A stretch of 64,000 bases of DNA from Rhizobium sp. Root708. GTDB taxonomy: Bacteria > Pseudomonadota > Alphaproteobacteria > Rhizobiales > Rhizobiaceae. The stretch is taken from NCBI RefSeq assembly GCF_001429725.1, contig NZ_LMHV01000004.1, forward strand, positions 186,437-250,436. The letters run 5' to 3'. The notes below the pieces were generated by a model, which did no database searches, was not told where the DNA came from, and saw only the letters and a program-made list of their open reading frames with translations. The position numbers were made by a program, and so were the translations under genes. Below are positions 17,749-29,151 of this stretch, one piece after another; positions within the stretch are counted from its first letter, which is position 1; each line of letters starts with the position of its first letter.

Positions 17749-19188
17749 ATGTCTGACGCAAACACAGCTACCTCGCCATCGAACAAGACAGCGATCCTTG
17801 CGATCATCCTCATCAGCTACGTGATGATCGTGCTCGACATCTCGGTGGTCCTGACGGGCCTGCCGAAGATCCATAACGAACTGGGCTTCACGGATGCCGG
17901 GCTTGCCTGGGTGCAGAGCGCCTACACGCTGACCTTCGGTGGCTTCCTTCTCCTCGGCGCACGGGCCGGGGACATACTCGGCCGCCGTCGGATGTTCGTT
18001 GTCGGCATGACGATCTTCACCGTCGCCTCCGTTGCAATCGGAGCCTCGCAATCGTCGGCGTGGATGCTGTCGTGGCGTGCGATCCAAGGCCTAGGATCCG
18101 CGATCCTCGCGCCAACGACACTCGCTCTCCTGCAGACCACGTTCGACGAAGGCGAGGAACGTGTCCGAGCCGTCTCGTTGTACAGCGCCGCAGCGGGCGT
18201 ATCCGCGACAGTGGGTCTCGTCGTTGGCGGACTGCTCGCCGACTGGCTCTCCTGGCGCGTCGGCTTCCTGATCAATCTGCCGATCGGCATCGCCACTGTC
18301 ATCGCTGCCCGCATCTACATCCAGGAGACGAACAAGCGCCCCGGAGTGTTCGATCTGCCTGGTGCAGTGGCCTCGACGCTGGGTATGGCCGCTTTCGTCT
18401 ACGGATTCATCCGCTCCGCACAGGCTGGATGGGACGTCATAACGCTCGCAACGCTGGTCGCCGCATTCATCATGCTTGGAGCATTCGTGTTGATCGAGCG
18501 CGGTGCGAAGCAGCCGATCCTGCCACTTCGCCTGTTCTCTGACATCGAGCGCTCGGGCGCCTATGGTGCCCGCATGCTCTACATCAGTGCCATGGTCGGC
18601 TTCTTCTTCTTCACGACGCTGTATCTGCAGCAGGTCGCGGGTTTGCGTCCGGCACTGGCGGGTCTTGCCTTCGTGCCCGCCACGATGCTGCATGTCCCGG
18701 TCGCGGTTATCGTACCACGCCTCATCAGGCGCTTCGGCCGGAATGCCGTCCTTATCGTGGGGATGCTGATCGGCATCGTCGCCATGGCATGGCTCAGCCG
18801 CGCGGGTGTAGGTTCCAACTACTGGACAACGGTGGCGCTACCGATGGTTTTGATCGGCATCAGCCAGGGCCTGACGCTCAGTCCATTGACATCATCAGGC
18901 GTCGCACGGGTTGACCATGCCGACGCCGGAGCAGCCTCCGGGGCGGTGAACGTTGCCCACCAGATCGGCAGCTCGGTTGGCCTCGGCGTTCTCATAGCCA
19001 TTGCCGCCATTGGATCGAATGGCCTTAGCGGAGCCGACCTGACAGCGTATCGCGTTTCCCATGCGTTCGACGCAGGCACCGTCATGCTGATCGCAACACT
19101 GGTGATCTCGCTCCTAACCATCGTTCCTGCCGCACGGCGGCAGTCTCAGTCCCAGGAAGACGTCGCGCCGAACGAATGCGCGGCCTGA
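17749..19188 (+). CDS. DHA2 family (14-TM) MFS multidrug exporter
   Basis: A 479-aa polytopic membrane protein of the EmrB/QacA (DHA2) family. LDISVVLTGLPKI in helix 1 carries motif D1, GARAGDILGRRRMF is motif A between helices 2 and 3, and LGSAILAPTTLALL is motif C of drug:H+ antiporters. The length fits 14 helices. Transcribed divergently from lysR with a putative operator between them, so export of the LysR effector or a toxic substrate is likely. Followed after 15 bases by an aldo/keto reductase gene. Confidence 0.9.
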   Translation: MSDANTATSPSNKTAILAIILISYVMIVLDISVVLTGLPKIHNELGFTDAGLAWVQSAYTLTFGGFLLLGARAGDILGRRRMFVVGMTIFTVASVAIGASQSSAWMLSWRAIQGLGSAILAPTTLALLQTTFDEGEERVRAVSLYSAAAGVSATVGLVVGGLLADWLSWRVGFLINLPIGIATVIAARIYIQETNKRPGVFDLPGAVASTLGMAAFVYGFIRSAQAGWDVITLATLVAAFIMLGAFVLIERGAKQPILPLRLFSDIERSGAYGARMLYISAMVGFFFFTTLYLQQVAGLRPALAGLAFVPATMLHVPVAVIVPRLIRRFGRNAVLIVGMLIGIVAMAWLSRAGVGSNYWTTVALPMVLIGISQGLTLSPLTSSGVARVDHADAGAASGAVNVAHQIGSSVGLGVLIAIAAIGSNGLSGADLTAYRVSHAFDAGTVMLIATLVISLLTIVPAARRQSQSQEDVAPNECAA

Positions 19189-21085
<1,897 letters not shown>

Positions 21086-21104
21086 GCTAGGGCAGGGTAA
21101 GGCA

Positions 21105-21158
21105 TGTCGACCTCCCGGTTCGGATACGAGGCGATAGGCACGTCCGGGGAGGTCGACA
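21105..21158. other. 54-base inverted repeat between AKR and pao genes
   Basis: TGTCGACCTCCC (21105-21116) pairs perfectly with GGGAGGTCGACA (21147-21158) around a 30-base spacer. It lies 20 bases after the AKR stop and about 200 bases before paoA. No U-run follows, so it may be a Rho-assisted terminator, an mRNA-end stabiliser or a dyad operator. Confidence 0.55.
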
Positions 21159-21355
21159 CGCCTGCACCGCTCGATGCCGGGATCCGGCAGGAGTGTCGCG
21201 TATTCAGCTTACCGCTCTTCGTCCCTAATTCCTGAGTTTTTTTCATAAGAGTATAAAGCGGGCCCCCCCTAACCGCATCGACAGCAAACGCTAGGTTCTA
21301 AAACCATGCGCCGTCTTTTCATCGAAGGCGGCAGCGACATAAAACGGAGCTGACC

Positions 21356-21991
21356 ATGCCAGGCACCAGTCAATTTGAACTTTCACGCCGGAACTTACTT
21401 ATCTCCTCGGCCGCAACAGTTGCGGTGACCGGCGTCGCCAAGGCGGCGACAGTGCAGTCCGGAGGAGCCACTATGGGCCACACATCAAGCGTATCCTTGA
21501 AAGTCAACGGCGAGGTCCGTGACCTCGAAGTCGACAATCGCACAAGCCTTCTCGACGCGCTGCGCGAGCATCTGCACCTGACCGGGACGAAGAAGGGCTG
21601 TGACCACGGTCAGTGCGGAGCCTGCACGGTGATGGTCGATGGTCGGCGGATCAACTCCTGTCTTTCTCTCGCAATCATGCACGATGGCGACCAAGTGACG
21701 ACGATCGAAGGGCTCGGGCAGCCTGGCAACCTTCACCCGATGCAGGCAGCCTTCGTCAAACACGACGGTTTCCAGTGCGGATACTGTACGCCCGGACAGA
21801 TTTGTTCCTCTGTGGCAGTGCTCGAAGAGATCAAGGCGAACATCCCGAGCCACGTCACCGGCGATCTCAACGCGCAGACGTCGATCAGCGAAGCGGAAAT
21901 CCGGGAGCGCATGAGCGGAAATATCTGTCGCTGCGGGGCGTATTCCAACATCGTCGAGGCCATCGTTGAAGTCGCGGGGACAAAATCATGA
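21356..21991 (+). CDS. paoA: periplasmic aldehyde oxidoreductase, [2Fe-2S] subunit
   Basis: A 211-aa iron-sulfur subunit of the xanthine-oxidase family. [18 protein letters not shown] is a Tat signal. The first cluster is plant-ferredoxin type (CDHGQCGAC, then NSC) and the second uses CGYC and CRCG in the helical domain, as in PaoA/YagT. Together with PaoB and PaoC it forms the periplasmic molybdenum enzyme that oxidises a broad range of aldehydes, including aromatic ones, to acids. The stop overlaps the start of paoB by 4 bases. Confidence 0.93.
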   Translation: MPGTSQFELSRRNLLISSAATVAVTGVAKAATVQSGGATMGHTSSVSLKVNGEVRDLEVDNRTSLLDALREHLHLTGTKKGCDHGQCGACTVMVDGRRINSCLSLAIMHDGDQVTTIEGLGQPGNLHPMQAAFVKHDGFQCGYCTPGQICSSVAVLEEIKANIPSHVTGDLNAQTSISEAEIRERMSGNICRCGAYSNIVEAIVEVAGTKS

Positions 21992-22938
21992 AAGCCTTCA
22001 CGTACGAAAAGGCCTTCTCCGTCGAGGCTGCAGCCAAGGCCGCGGCATCGAACCCCGAGGCAAAGTTTATCGCCGGTGGCACCAACCTGCTCGACCTGAT
22101 GAAACTCGAAATCGAGACTCCGTCCCACCTGATCGACGTGAACGGACTGGCATTTGACAAGATCGAGAAAACGCCAGCGGGCGGTCTTCGCATCGGGGCT
22201 CTCGTGCGTAACACGGACCTTGCTGCAGACATTACGGTCCGCCGCGATTACGGGGTTCTCTCGCGCGCCTTGCTCGCGGGCGCGTCCGGCCAACTTCGCA
22301 ACAAGGCTACCACTGCCGGAAACCTCCTCCAGCGGACGCGCTGTCCGTATTTCTATGACACTGCCCAGCCCTGCAATAAGCGTTCTCCAGGAAGCGGCTG
22401 TTCCGCCATCGCCGGCTTCAGTCGCCAACACGCCGTGGTCGGGGTCAGCGACGCCTGCATCGCCACGCATCCCAGCGACATGGCGATTGCAATGCGCGCA
22501 CTTGATGCAGTCGTCGAAACGGTCAAACCAGATGGGGCTCGCCGCTCGATCCAAATCGAAGATTTCCATCGCCTGCCAGGCGACACGCCTGAGATTGAGA
22601 CGGTGCTGGAGAAGGGCGAACTCATCACCGCGGTCGTCCTGCCATCCCCGGTTGGCGGCAAGCACATCTACCGCAAGGTCCGCGACCGAGCATCCTACGC
22701 CTTCGCTCTGGTCTCTGTCGGCGCGGTTATCCACCCGGACGGAACCGGGCGCGTGGCTGTTGGAGGCGTCGCTCACAAGCCGTGGCGCGTCAATGCTGCG
22801 GATGCCGAGCTTCCCCAGGGTGCGAAGGCCACCGCTGCAGTTATCCTCGCCGACGCACGTCCCACCGAACAGAACAAATTCAAAGTCGATCTCGTCGAGC
22901 GCACGCTCGGCGCCGTGATCGCAGAAGCGAGAGGCTGA
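21988..22938 (+). CDS. paoB: periplasmic aldehyde oxidoreductase, FAD subunit
   Basis: A 316-aa FAD subunit. [11 protein letters not shown] and [17 protein letters not shown] are the two FAD-pyrophosphate loops of the CO-dehydrogenase flavoprotein family. The insert starting [13 protein letters not shown] and continuing to GSGC supplies four Cys ligands for the extra [4Fe-4S] cluster that marks PaoB-type subunits. No signal of its own: in the known E. coli system the complex is exported by the Tat signal of PaoA. Overlaps paoA by 4 bases; paoC begins 5 bases after its stop. Confidence 0.93.
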   Translation: MKAFTYEKAFSVEAAAKAAASNPEAKFIAGGTNLLDLMKLEIETPSHLIDVNGLAFDKIEKTPAGGLRIGALVRNTDLAADITVRRDYGVLSRALLAGASGQLRNKATTAGNLLQRTRCPYFYDTAQPCNKRSPGSGCSAIAGFSRQHAVVGVSDACIATHPSDMAIAMRALDAVVETVKPDGARRSIQIEDFHRLPGDTPEIETVLEKGELITAVVLPSPVGGKHIYRKVRDRASYAFALVSVGAVIHPDGTGRVAVGGVAHKPWRVNAADAELPQGAKATAAVILADARPTEQNKFKVDLVERTLGAVIAEARG

Positions 22939-22943
22939 CCCTC

Positions 22944-25148
22944 ATGAAGTTCGACACGCCAGCAAGTGCCAACCCGATCGACCAGCTCAAGGTCGTGGGC
23001 CAGCCAATCCATCGCATAGACGGCCAGCTCAAGACGACCGGACGGGCAATATACGCCTATGAGTGGCATGATCCGAACATGCCCTATGCATATGGCTATC
23101 CCGTCGGATCGACCATCGCCAAGGGCCGCATCACCTCGATGAACGTCGACGCCGCCAGACGCGCGCCCGGCGTGCTAGCCGTGGTGACGACGCTCGACGT
23201 CGGCAAGCGCGAGAAGGGCAAGTTCAATACCGCGAAACTTTTCGGTGGCCACGAGATCCAGCATTACCATCAGGCGATCGCCGTTGTCGTCGCCGAAACG
23301 TTTGAAGAGGCCCGAGCCGCCGCCACACTGGTGAAGGTCGATTATGCTGAAGAAAATGGGGCGTATGATCTCGCTCAAGCGAGGGGTTCGGCTGTCAAGC
23401 CGAAAGATGCGGGCGGTGCTCCACCCGATACAGCCGTCGGGGATTTCGAGGGTGCATTCCAGTCTGCCGAGGTGACCTTGGATGAGACCTACACGACGCC
23501 GGACCAGTCGCATTCAATGATGGAGCCGCATGCTTCCATCGCCGCCTGGGACGGTGACGAACTGACCGTCTGGACATCCAGCCAGATGATCGACTGGTGG
23601 AGGTCTGATCTTGCGACCACGCTCGGGGTCGAGAAGGAGAAGATTCACCTAATGTCACCGTTCATCGGCGGCGGTTTCGGCGGCAAGCTGTTCCTTCGCG
23701 CGGATGCGGTGCTCGCGGCGTTTGCCGCCAAGGAAGCGAAACGTCCTGTCAAGGTCGCCCTGCCGAGGCCGTTTCTGGTCAACAACACGACCCACCGTCC
23801 CGCGACGATCCAACGTCTCCGCATCGGTGCCGGCCGCGACGGTACGATCACGGCGATCGCGCACGAGAGCTGGTCGGGAGATCAACCCGACGGCCAGCTC
23901 GAGACGGCGGCCATGCAGACACGACTTCTTTACGCCGGCGAAAATCGAATGACTGCAATGCGACTGGCGACGTTGGATCTGCCCGAAGGCAACGCCATGC
24001 GCGCCCCCGGAGAAGCGCCGGGACTGATGGCGCTCGAAATCGCCATGGACGAAATGGCCGAAAAGCTCGGCATCGACCCGGTGCAGTTTCGAATTCTGAA
24101 CGACACGCAGGTCGATCCGGAAAAGCCCGAGCGTCCGTTCTCCCGTCGCGATCTGATCGGCTGTCTCAAGCTTGGGGCGGAACGCTTCGGCTGGAATGGA
24201 CGAGGTCGTCCAGGATCACGTCGCGAAGGCAACTGGATGATCGGTCTCGGTGTCGCCGCCGCATTCCGCAATAACCTCCTCATTCCCTCGGGCGCTCGCG
24301 TCCGACTGGACAGGGAAGGCATCGTCACGGTCGAAACCGACATGACCGATATAGGAACCGGCAGCTATACGATCATCGCCCAGACGGCTGCGGAAATGAT
24401 GGGCCTTCCGATCGACAAGGTCGCCGTCCAGCTCGGAGATTCCCGCTTTCCGGTGTCCGCGGGCTCAGGCGGTCAGTTCGGAGCGAACTGTTCGACGACG
24501 GGCGTCTATGCGGCCTGCGTCAAGCTTCGGGAAGCCATCGTCAGGAAGCTCGGTTTCAACGAGGAGGATGTCGCGTTCGAAGGCGGTCTTGTTCGCTCCG
24601 GCACCCGCTCTGTTCCACTTGCCGAGGTGGCGGGGGCCGAAGGACTTGTGGCAGAGGACAAGGTCGAGTGGGAGAAGCTGTCCGAGAGCCACCAGCAGTC
24701 GACTTTCGGAGCGCATTTCGTCGAAGTCGGCGTCGACGTGGCGACCGGGGAAAGCCGCATCCGGCGCATGCTTGCCGTCTGCGCAGCCGGCCGCATTCTC
24801 AATCCGATCACGGCCCGCAGCCAGGTGATTGGCGCGATGACGATGGGCGCGGGTCTCGCACTCTCCGAAGAACTTGCCGTGGACACCCGCCGCGGCTTCT
24901 TCGTCAACCACGACCTCGCAGGCTACGAGGTTCCGGTCCATGCCGACATCCCTCACCAAGAGGTCGTCTTTATGGACGAGACGGATCCGATGTCGTCTCC
25001 GATGAAGGCCAAAGGCATCGGTGAACTCGGGCTGTGCGGCGTCTCGGCTGCAATTGCCAACGCCATCCACAACGCGACAGGTATACGTCTTCGAGACTAT
25101 CCGATGACCCTCGATAAGCTCATCGGCGGCCTACCGGACGTGGCGTGA
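22944..25148 (+). CDS. paoC: periplasmic aldehyde oxidoreductase, molybdenum subunit
   Basis: A 734-aa molybdopterin subunit; start at ATG 22944, directly after paoB, not the longer frame reading through paoB. It has the xanthine-oxidase family order: HRIDGQLKTTGRAIYAYEW near the N-terminus, FIGGGFGGKLF (Mo-cofactor loop), MRAPGEAPG (Arg-containing substrate loop), GSGGQFGANCSTTG, and the C-terminal KGIGELGLCG containing the catalytic Glu. No truncation or frameshift is seen, so the structural enzyme looks intact even though the maturation genes downstream are damaged. Confidence 0.93.
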   Translation: MKFDTPASANPIDQLKVVGQPIHRIDGQLKTTGRAIYAYEWHDPNMPYAYGYPVGSTIAKGRITSMNVDAARRAPGVLAVVTTLDVGKREKGKFNTAKLFGGHEIQHYHQAIAVVVAETFEEARAAATLVKVDYAEENGAYDLAQARGSAVKPKDAGGAPPDTAVGDFEGAFQSAEVTLDETYTTPDQSHSMMEPHASIAAWDGDELTVWTSSQMIDWWRSDLATTLGVEKEKIHLMSPFIGGGFGGKLFLRADAVLAAFAAKEAKRPVKVALPRPFLVNNTTHRPATIQRLRIGAGRDGTITAIAHESWSGDQPDGQLETAAMQTRLLYAGENRMTAMRLATLDLPEGNAMRAPGEAPGLMALEIAMDEMAEKLGIDPVQFRILNDTQVDPEKPERPFSRRDLIGCLKLGAERFGWNGRGRPGSRREGNWMIGLGVAAAFRNNLLIPSGARVRLDREGIVTVETDMTDIGTGSYTIIAQTAAEMMGLPIDKVAVQLGDSRFPVSAGSGGQFGANCSTTGVYAACVKLREAIVRKLGFNEEDVAFEGGLVRSGTRSVPLAEVAGAEGLVAEDKVEWEKLSESHQQSTFGAHFVEVGVDVATGESRIRRMLAVCAAGRILNPITARSQVIGAMTMGAGLALSEELAVDTRRGFFVNHDLAGYEVPVHADIPHQEVVFMDETDPMSSPMKAKGIGELGLCGVSAAIANAIHNATGIRLRDYPMTLDKLIGGLPDVA

Positions 25149-25204
25149 CCATGTTCGCGAGATATGACTTCGACGGGACAAGTTCAATGAACGTGATGTA
25201 GGAC

Positions 25205-25648
25205 ATGAAGCAGATGCAGGCGCCCGCGAGATCGTCTACCACCGACGATCCGCTCGAGATTCTGGAGTTCGCCCTCGCGTCTTTTCGGCAAGGCGGCGCA
25301 GCGCTCGCAACGCTTGTCGAAATCCGGGGCGGCGCCGCCCGCTCCTTCGGGTCGCACGTCGCCGTGTCGGCCGATGGTAGCTTCTGCGGCTACGTTTCCG
25401 GAGGATGCGTCGAAGCGGCGGATCCTGTAGCATGCGATGGATTCGAGCGCCTTTTACTTGGCGCGCTTGGAAGCACGCGCACCCATCGCAAGCGTATGGA
25501 ACGCCTGACGCGCGCAGGTTTCTCCAATGTCGAGATAGACCGCATCAAAGCGCCTATCGGATTGTTCGAGCCGACCAGGGACGCGACGTCGCTGGCGTTG
25601 TCAGTCCTTGCCGACGTCGCCGCTTCCAGACTGGCCGCCTACGCATGA
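25205..25648 (+). pseudogene. internally deleted XdhC/PaoD-like Mo-cofactor insertion protein
   Basis: The first ~70 residues match the XdhC/CoxI N-terminal domain (ALATLVEIRGGAARSFGSHVAVSADGSF then GYVSGGCVEAA). The next residues jump straight to the C-terminal end of the family (LGALGSTRTHRKRMERL, IKAPIGLF). About 180-200 residues, including the CxGG loop and most of the Rossmann domain that holds the molybdenum cofactor, are absent, leaving 147 aa where relatives have 320 or more. The frame is kept. Whether the mini-protein does anything is unclear; I read it as a decayed chaperone gene of paoABC. Confidence 0.75.
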
Positions 25649-26217
25649 GCGAAGACAATAAGGTTATCGCGATCGTCCACGCCGCCGGCAGATCTCAGCG
25701 TACCGGAACGTTTCATAAGCTGCTCGCGACGTCTGGAAGGTTGTCGCTTGTCCGAAGTGGCGACCGATTCTGGCTGTACAGACGTGCTGGTCGTCACAGG
25801 CTATCTTGATGACGAGATCCGGGACGCGGTCGGCGATCTTCCCGTGTCATCCACAATCCCGACTTCGCGCCTGGAATGGCAAGCTCGATCGCCCCTAGCG
25901 TGCGGGGGGCTGTCGGCGTTATGCTATGTCTGGCCGACATGCCCGACCTCACATGCGGCGATCTTGCACTTCTTATTGCCTTCCGGAAAGAGGGAGGACG
26001 CTCGATCATCGGGGCGAATCCCGGCGGTCGGGCCGGACATCCCGTCGTGTTTCCGTCCAGGCTGTTTACAGAGCTTCTTGAGCTGGGCGGCGACGTCGGT
26101 GCGCGCGAGGTCGTCGTCCGTCATGCCGGATCGATCATCGACGTTGAGATCGGAGCCGCCGCGCGAATAGATTTCGACACGATGGATACGCTCTTTTACG
26201 GGGATGGACGGTGGTGA
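25645..26217 (+). pseudogene. frameshifted molybdenum cofactor cytidylyltransferase (MocA-like)
   Basis: Begins at an ATGA overlap with the XdhC remnant. MSEDNKVIAIVHAAGRSQRTG is the start of a MobA/MocA nucleotidyltransferase (family motif LAAGxSxRxG). The match then moves to a second frame (SGCTDVLVVTGYLDDEIRD, from about 25750) and back to the first (CLADMPDLT, GGRAGHPVVFPSRLF, from about 25870 to the stop). The two frameshifts, near 25740 and 25850, cancel overall but scramble the active-site middle part. Relatives activate the Mo cofactor to MCD for xanthine-oxidase-family enzymes, the expected partner of PaoABC. Confidence 0.78.
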
Positions 26218-26275
26218 TTACTGAAGACGAACCTCGGTGGTCCAGCTCTCTACCTATGAAAGCTGTAGCTGATGA

Positions 26276-27034
26276 TCAAGAACCATGCTGCAACGCATCG
26301 AGTACGACCGAGAAGGCCGGCGAGTGCTGCCGTCGCGAAGGGTAGTACAGATGGTAGCCAGTCCAGGGCGGTGTCCAGTCCTGAAGGACTCGAAGCAGAC
26401 TTCCGCGGTCGACATGAGGCTGCGCGAGATCCTCCGGCATGTACGCTAATCCGTATCCATCAAGACAGGCCGCAAGGACCTGCCTTATTCCATTGAATGT
26501 CAGTTGGCCTTCGACGCGGACCCGGAATTCTTCGCTTCCTTTTTCGAACTCCCAGGCATAGTTGCCGCCGTGGGTCGGAAGCCGCAGGCTGATGCAGTCG
26601 TGAGATGTCAGATCTTGCGGGACGACTGGCCTCTCACGGCTTTCGAAATAGTAAGGCGCGCCGACGACGGCGAAGGCCTGATCGGGTGCTATCCTCACTG
26701 CGACCATGCCGCTCGCGATCGTCTGACCGAGACGCACGCCTGCGTCGAACCGCTCGCTCACGATGTCGGTCAACCCGTAGTCGGTGATGATCTCGACTTT
26801 GATGTCCGGGTAGTTGGAAAGAACCTTCGACAGCTTCGGCCACAGGACGGTGTCGATCGCGTAGTCGATCGCCGTCAGCCTGACGACGCCCGCCGGCTTG
26901 TCACGATATTCCGTCACCGCCTGAAGCTCCCGATCGATGTCTTCGAATCTGGGACCTAGGCTCCCGAGTAGACGCTCGCCCGCAGGTGTCGGGATGACGC
27001 TGCGTGTCGTACGGGTCAGGAGCCGGATTCCCAT
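26276..27034 (-). pseudogene. N-terminally truncated LysR regulator
   Basis: The 252-aa frame starts at MGIRLLTRTTRSVIPTPAGERLL, the wing region of LysR proteins, and contains a full effector domain (DYGLTDIVSERFDAGVRLGQ, YHLYYPSRR). The ~50-residue winged-helix recognition part is missing: upstream in the same frame a stop codon follows within about 20 codons (near 27070) and no HTH is readable. It is a close paralog of the intact LysR at 16724-17617. Without DNA binding it could at most be a dominant-negative partner. Confidence 0.75.
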
Positions 27035-27128
27035 CCGCTCCGCCAGAACTGACCGCTGCTCGACTTTTTACGACAGCGTCCAAACCAAGTTCGGACCTTC
27101 CGAGCACTAGACTGAACATTGCAGGGGC

Positions 27129-27500
27129 ATGCGCATTGAAGGGGCAGGGGAATTGACGCCAACGGATGAAGGTACGATGCACCGTGAAATTGGCATGCTA
27201 ACGGACAAGGTCGATATGATCCTTGAGGGCGTTCGGAGATCAGAAGAGAAGTCTGACGCTAGCCGCGCTTCGATGCACCGGCGGATGGATGAGATTGTCG
27301 ACCGGGTCAGCAAGGTCGAACTCACAACGGCTGCCGTCCAGGAGGACGTTACCGAAATGAGGCCGGTCACCGACGACGTTAAGCGCTGGAAACTAATGGG
27401 TGTCGGGGCGCTAGGCGTCATAGGCATCGGCGGTATGGTTCTGGGCGTCACCTTTGCCGACGTGATTCGTCGAGTCGCAATGGCCGTCTTCGGTCGGTGA
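27129..27500 (+). CDS. DUF1515 family protein
   Basis: 123 aa. An N-terminal helical, coiled-coil-like region (REIGMLTDKVDMILEGVRRSEEK, MHRRMDEIVDRVSKVE, AVQEDVTEM) is followed by a single C-terminal membrane helix (LMGVGALGVIGIGGMVLGVTF). This is the layout of DUF1515, a family described from rhizobia and common in their prophages and islands. ATG 27177 (MHREIG...) is an alternative start. Function unknown; a phage or plasmid origin fits the tRNA-end setting. Confidence 0.72.
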   Translation: MRIEGAGELTPTDEGTMHREIGMLTDKVDMILEGVRRSEEKSDASRASMHRRMDEIVDRVSKVELTTAAVQEDVTEMRPVTDDVKRWKLMGVGALGVIGIGGMVLGVTFADVIRRVAMAVFGR

Positions 27501-27657
27501 TGCAGTTCGGGAACGCTTCCGCCTTCCATCTTCAGGCCGCCGCTTCCGTCGGAGTGAGTTAAAGCGCTTAAATTAGGCAATACGAAATTAAAAAAATATT
27601 CGCTAAATTTCCTGCTATGGTCGCCCTGTAGAAAAAAAGATCCAACGGGGCTGAACT

Positions 27658-27780
27658 ATGAAAACACTTTTTCCGGGCTTCTCTGCGCGTCAGACAGTAA
27701 TCTTCGTTATTGAAACATCGGTCCTTTTGGCAGGTTTAGTGGTCGTGGTCGGTTTGACTATCCCGCTCCTTAATGCCTGA
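27658..27780 (+). CDS. 40-aa single-helix membrane peptide, unknown
   Basis: A small open frame: short polar N-terminus (MKTLFPGFSARQ) and one strongly hydrophobic helix of about 24 residues. An ACGGGGCTG stretch upstream could serve as ribosome-binding site. No family recognised. AT-rich sequence before it (27570-27630) could hold a promoter. Confidence 0.4.
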   Translation: MKTLFPGFSARQTVIFVIETSVLLAGLVVVVGLTIPLLNA

Positions 27781-27807
27781 TTTACATCCTTTAGGCCGCC
27801 TGATCGG

Positions 27808-28070
27808 CTCGATTGCGCCAAGGCGGCCGGATACATCGGCACTGGATCCAGCGAAAGTGTCGCCGCCCATCTCCCCAAGCCCCTCGATCGGATCAAGCGA
27901 AAGACGCACCCATCAAGTGCGGCGGCCGACGCAAGGATCTCGTGTGGGTGCAGCCGACCATCATCGCGGAGATCGAGTACAGAGCCTGGACGCATGACGG
28001 TAAGCTACGGCACGCTTCCTACAAGGGATTGCGCGAGAAGCAGGACAATGCGGCGGTCTACGAGCTATAA
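27808..28070 (+). pseudogene. ligD: 3' remnant of ATP-dependent DNA ligase ligD
   Basis: The end of this stretch encodes RKDLVWVQPTIIAEIEYRAW and continues THDGKLRHASYKGLRE..., the C-terminal OB-fold of LigD-type ligases. The preceding ~30 codons (GYIGTGSSES...KPLDRIKRKT) match the adjacent LigD segment but in another frame; a one-base loss at about 27908 separates them. Everything upstream (polymerase, phosphoesterase and adenylation domains) is gone. LigD with Ku repairs double-strand breaks by end joining in rhizobia; this copy cannot. Confidence 0.78.
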
Positions 28071-28077
28071 CCAGTGC

Positions 28078-28332
28078 ATGGATGAAATCGAAAAGCAGGT
28101 TGTGGAATTGACCGGCCCATTCGTCGAACGGATGCGGCAAGACCTGTTTCGTCCGTTCGAGATCAGGGACTTCAGAATGTATGTCGTCCTGAAGCTCGGT
28201 TGGGAGGCGGCGGATTGGGGCATGGAAGTGGACGCCGCGCTGCTCGAAAGGTTCAACGCAAACTATGACCTGGTACGCGCGCCGCTTGGACAGGGGTGGG
28301 AGTTCATCTGGGAAGATGAACCACCTGAGTGA
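28078..28332 (+). CDS. hypothetical 84-aa protein
   Basis: Start chosen at ATG 28078 (MDEIEKQVVELTGPF...); the frame opens earlier inside the ligD remnant. The product is acidic with alternating amphipathic helices and several Trp and Phe, and its composition looks like real coding sequence. No family recognised. The ribosome-binding site is poor and it begins 8 bases after the ligD stop. Confidence 0.45.
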   Translation: MDEIEKQVVELTGPFVERMRQDLFRPFEIRDFRMYVVLKLGWEAADWGMEVDAALLERFNANYDLVRAPLGQGWEFIWEDEPPE

Positions 28333-28455
28333 CGGTCACGGTCTGCTCTTGACCCTGCACGGACCCCGCCCTAGGTCTTCAACGCCAACCCCAAAACTGG
28401 CACGCCACGGCGCTAGTCTCCCTCAGACTTAAAGCGTCGTGGCACCTTACGGGGT

Positions 28456-28860
28456 CTAGGTCTGAGCAGCGCCGTCTTTGGACAGGCTCGTGATCAGTCC
28501 TAGAATTGACCTCCGGACCTTGTCGTCGTTGATCCTTGCGAAGGCACGGTTGAGTGCGAGCCCTTCTGCCCATCCCACGAATTGATTTATCTGATCGAAT
28601 TCAGGCACAGCGCCGCCCCTTGCGCCTATATTGCCGAAAAGCTCGGCGGGCGTCGTACCCAGGGCCTGCGCGATCGCTTGAAGGCGACTCGAGCCAATGC
28701 GGTTTTTCCCGTTTTCGTATTTTTGAAGCTGTTGGTAAGTCACGCCAATACGTTCAGCTAGCACGGTCTGCGAAAGCCCGAGTACCCTGCGCCTAGCGCG
28801 AATTCTGCCTCCAACCTCTTTATCAATGTGGGAGAAGGGGCTGTCTACTATTCGTGCCAT
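28456..28860 (-). CDS. XRE family HTH transcriptional regulator
   Basis: A 134-aa protein with one Cro/C1-type helix-turn-helix (about residues 15-72: IRARRRVLGLSQTVLAERIGV, YQQLQKYENGKNRI) and a helical C-terminal tail. This short XRE form with QLQKYENGxNRI is very common in rhizobial chromosomes and elements. It is the last gene before the tRNA-Lys fragment, so it could regulate the element. Upstream (28861 on) is AT-richer and likely carries its promoter. Confidence 0.88.
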   Translation of the reverse strand: MARIVDSPFSHIDKEVGGRIRARRRVLGLSQTVLAERIGVTYQQLQKYENGKNRIGSSRLQAIAQALGTTPAELFGNIGARGGAVPEFDQINQFVGWAEGLALNRAFARINDDKVRRSILGLITSLSKDGAAQT

Positions 28861-29103
28861 AAAATTCCTTCTTACAGTGACGGTTCTTTCACGAGCAATG
28901 TTATCAGACGCTCCAGTAATCGGTGGGCGTGTCCTTCTCGTCGAGCTTCGTTCGGCGCCATTTGTAGTGGGGCTGATAGGGTGCTACAACGGTCTCCACA
29001 GGGGTTTCCAATTCACGATTCGTTCACGGGGTTTCAGGCGGTATTTGTAGGGTACATTGGAAACCACTTTCCAGCATTACCAGCGCATGCCCTGTAAATT
29101 CGG

Positions 29104-29151
<48 letters not shown>

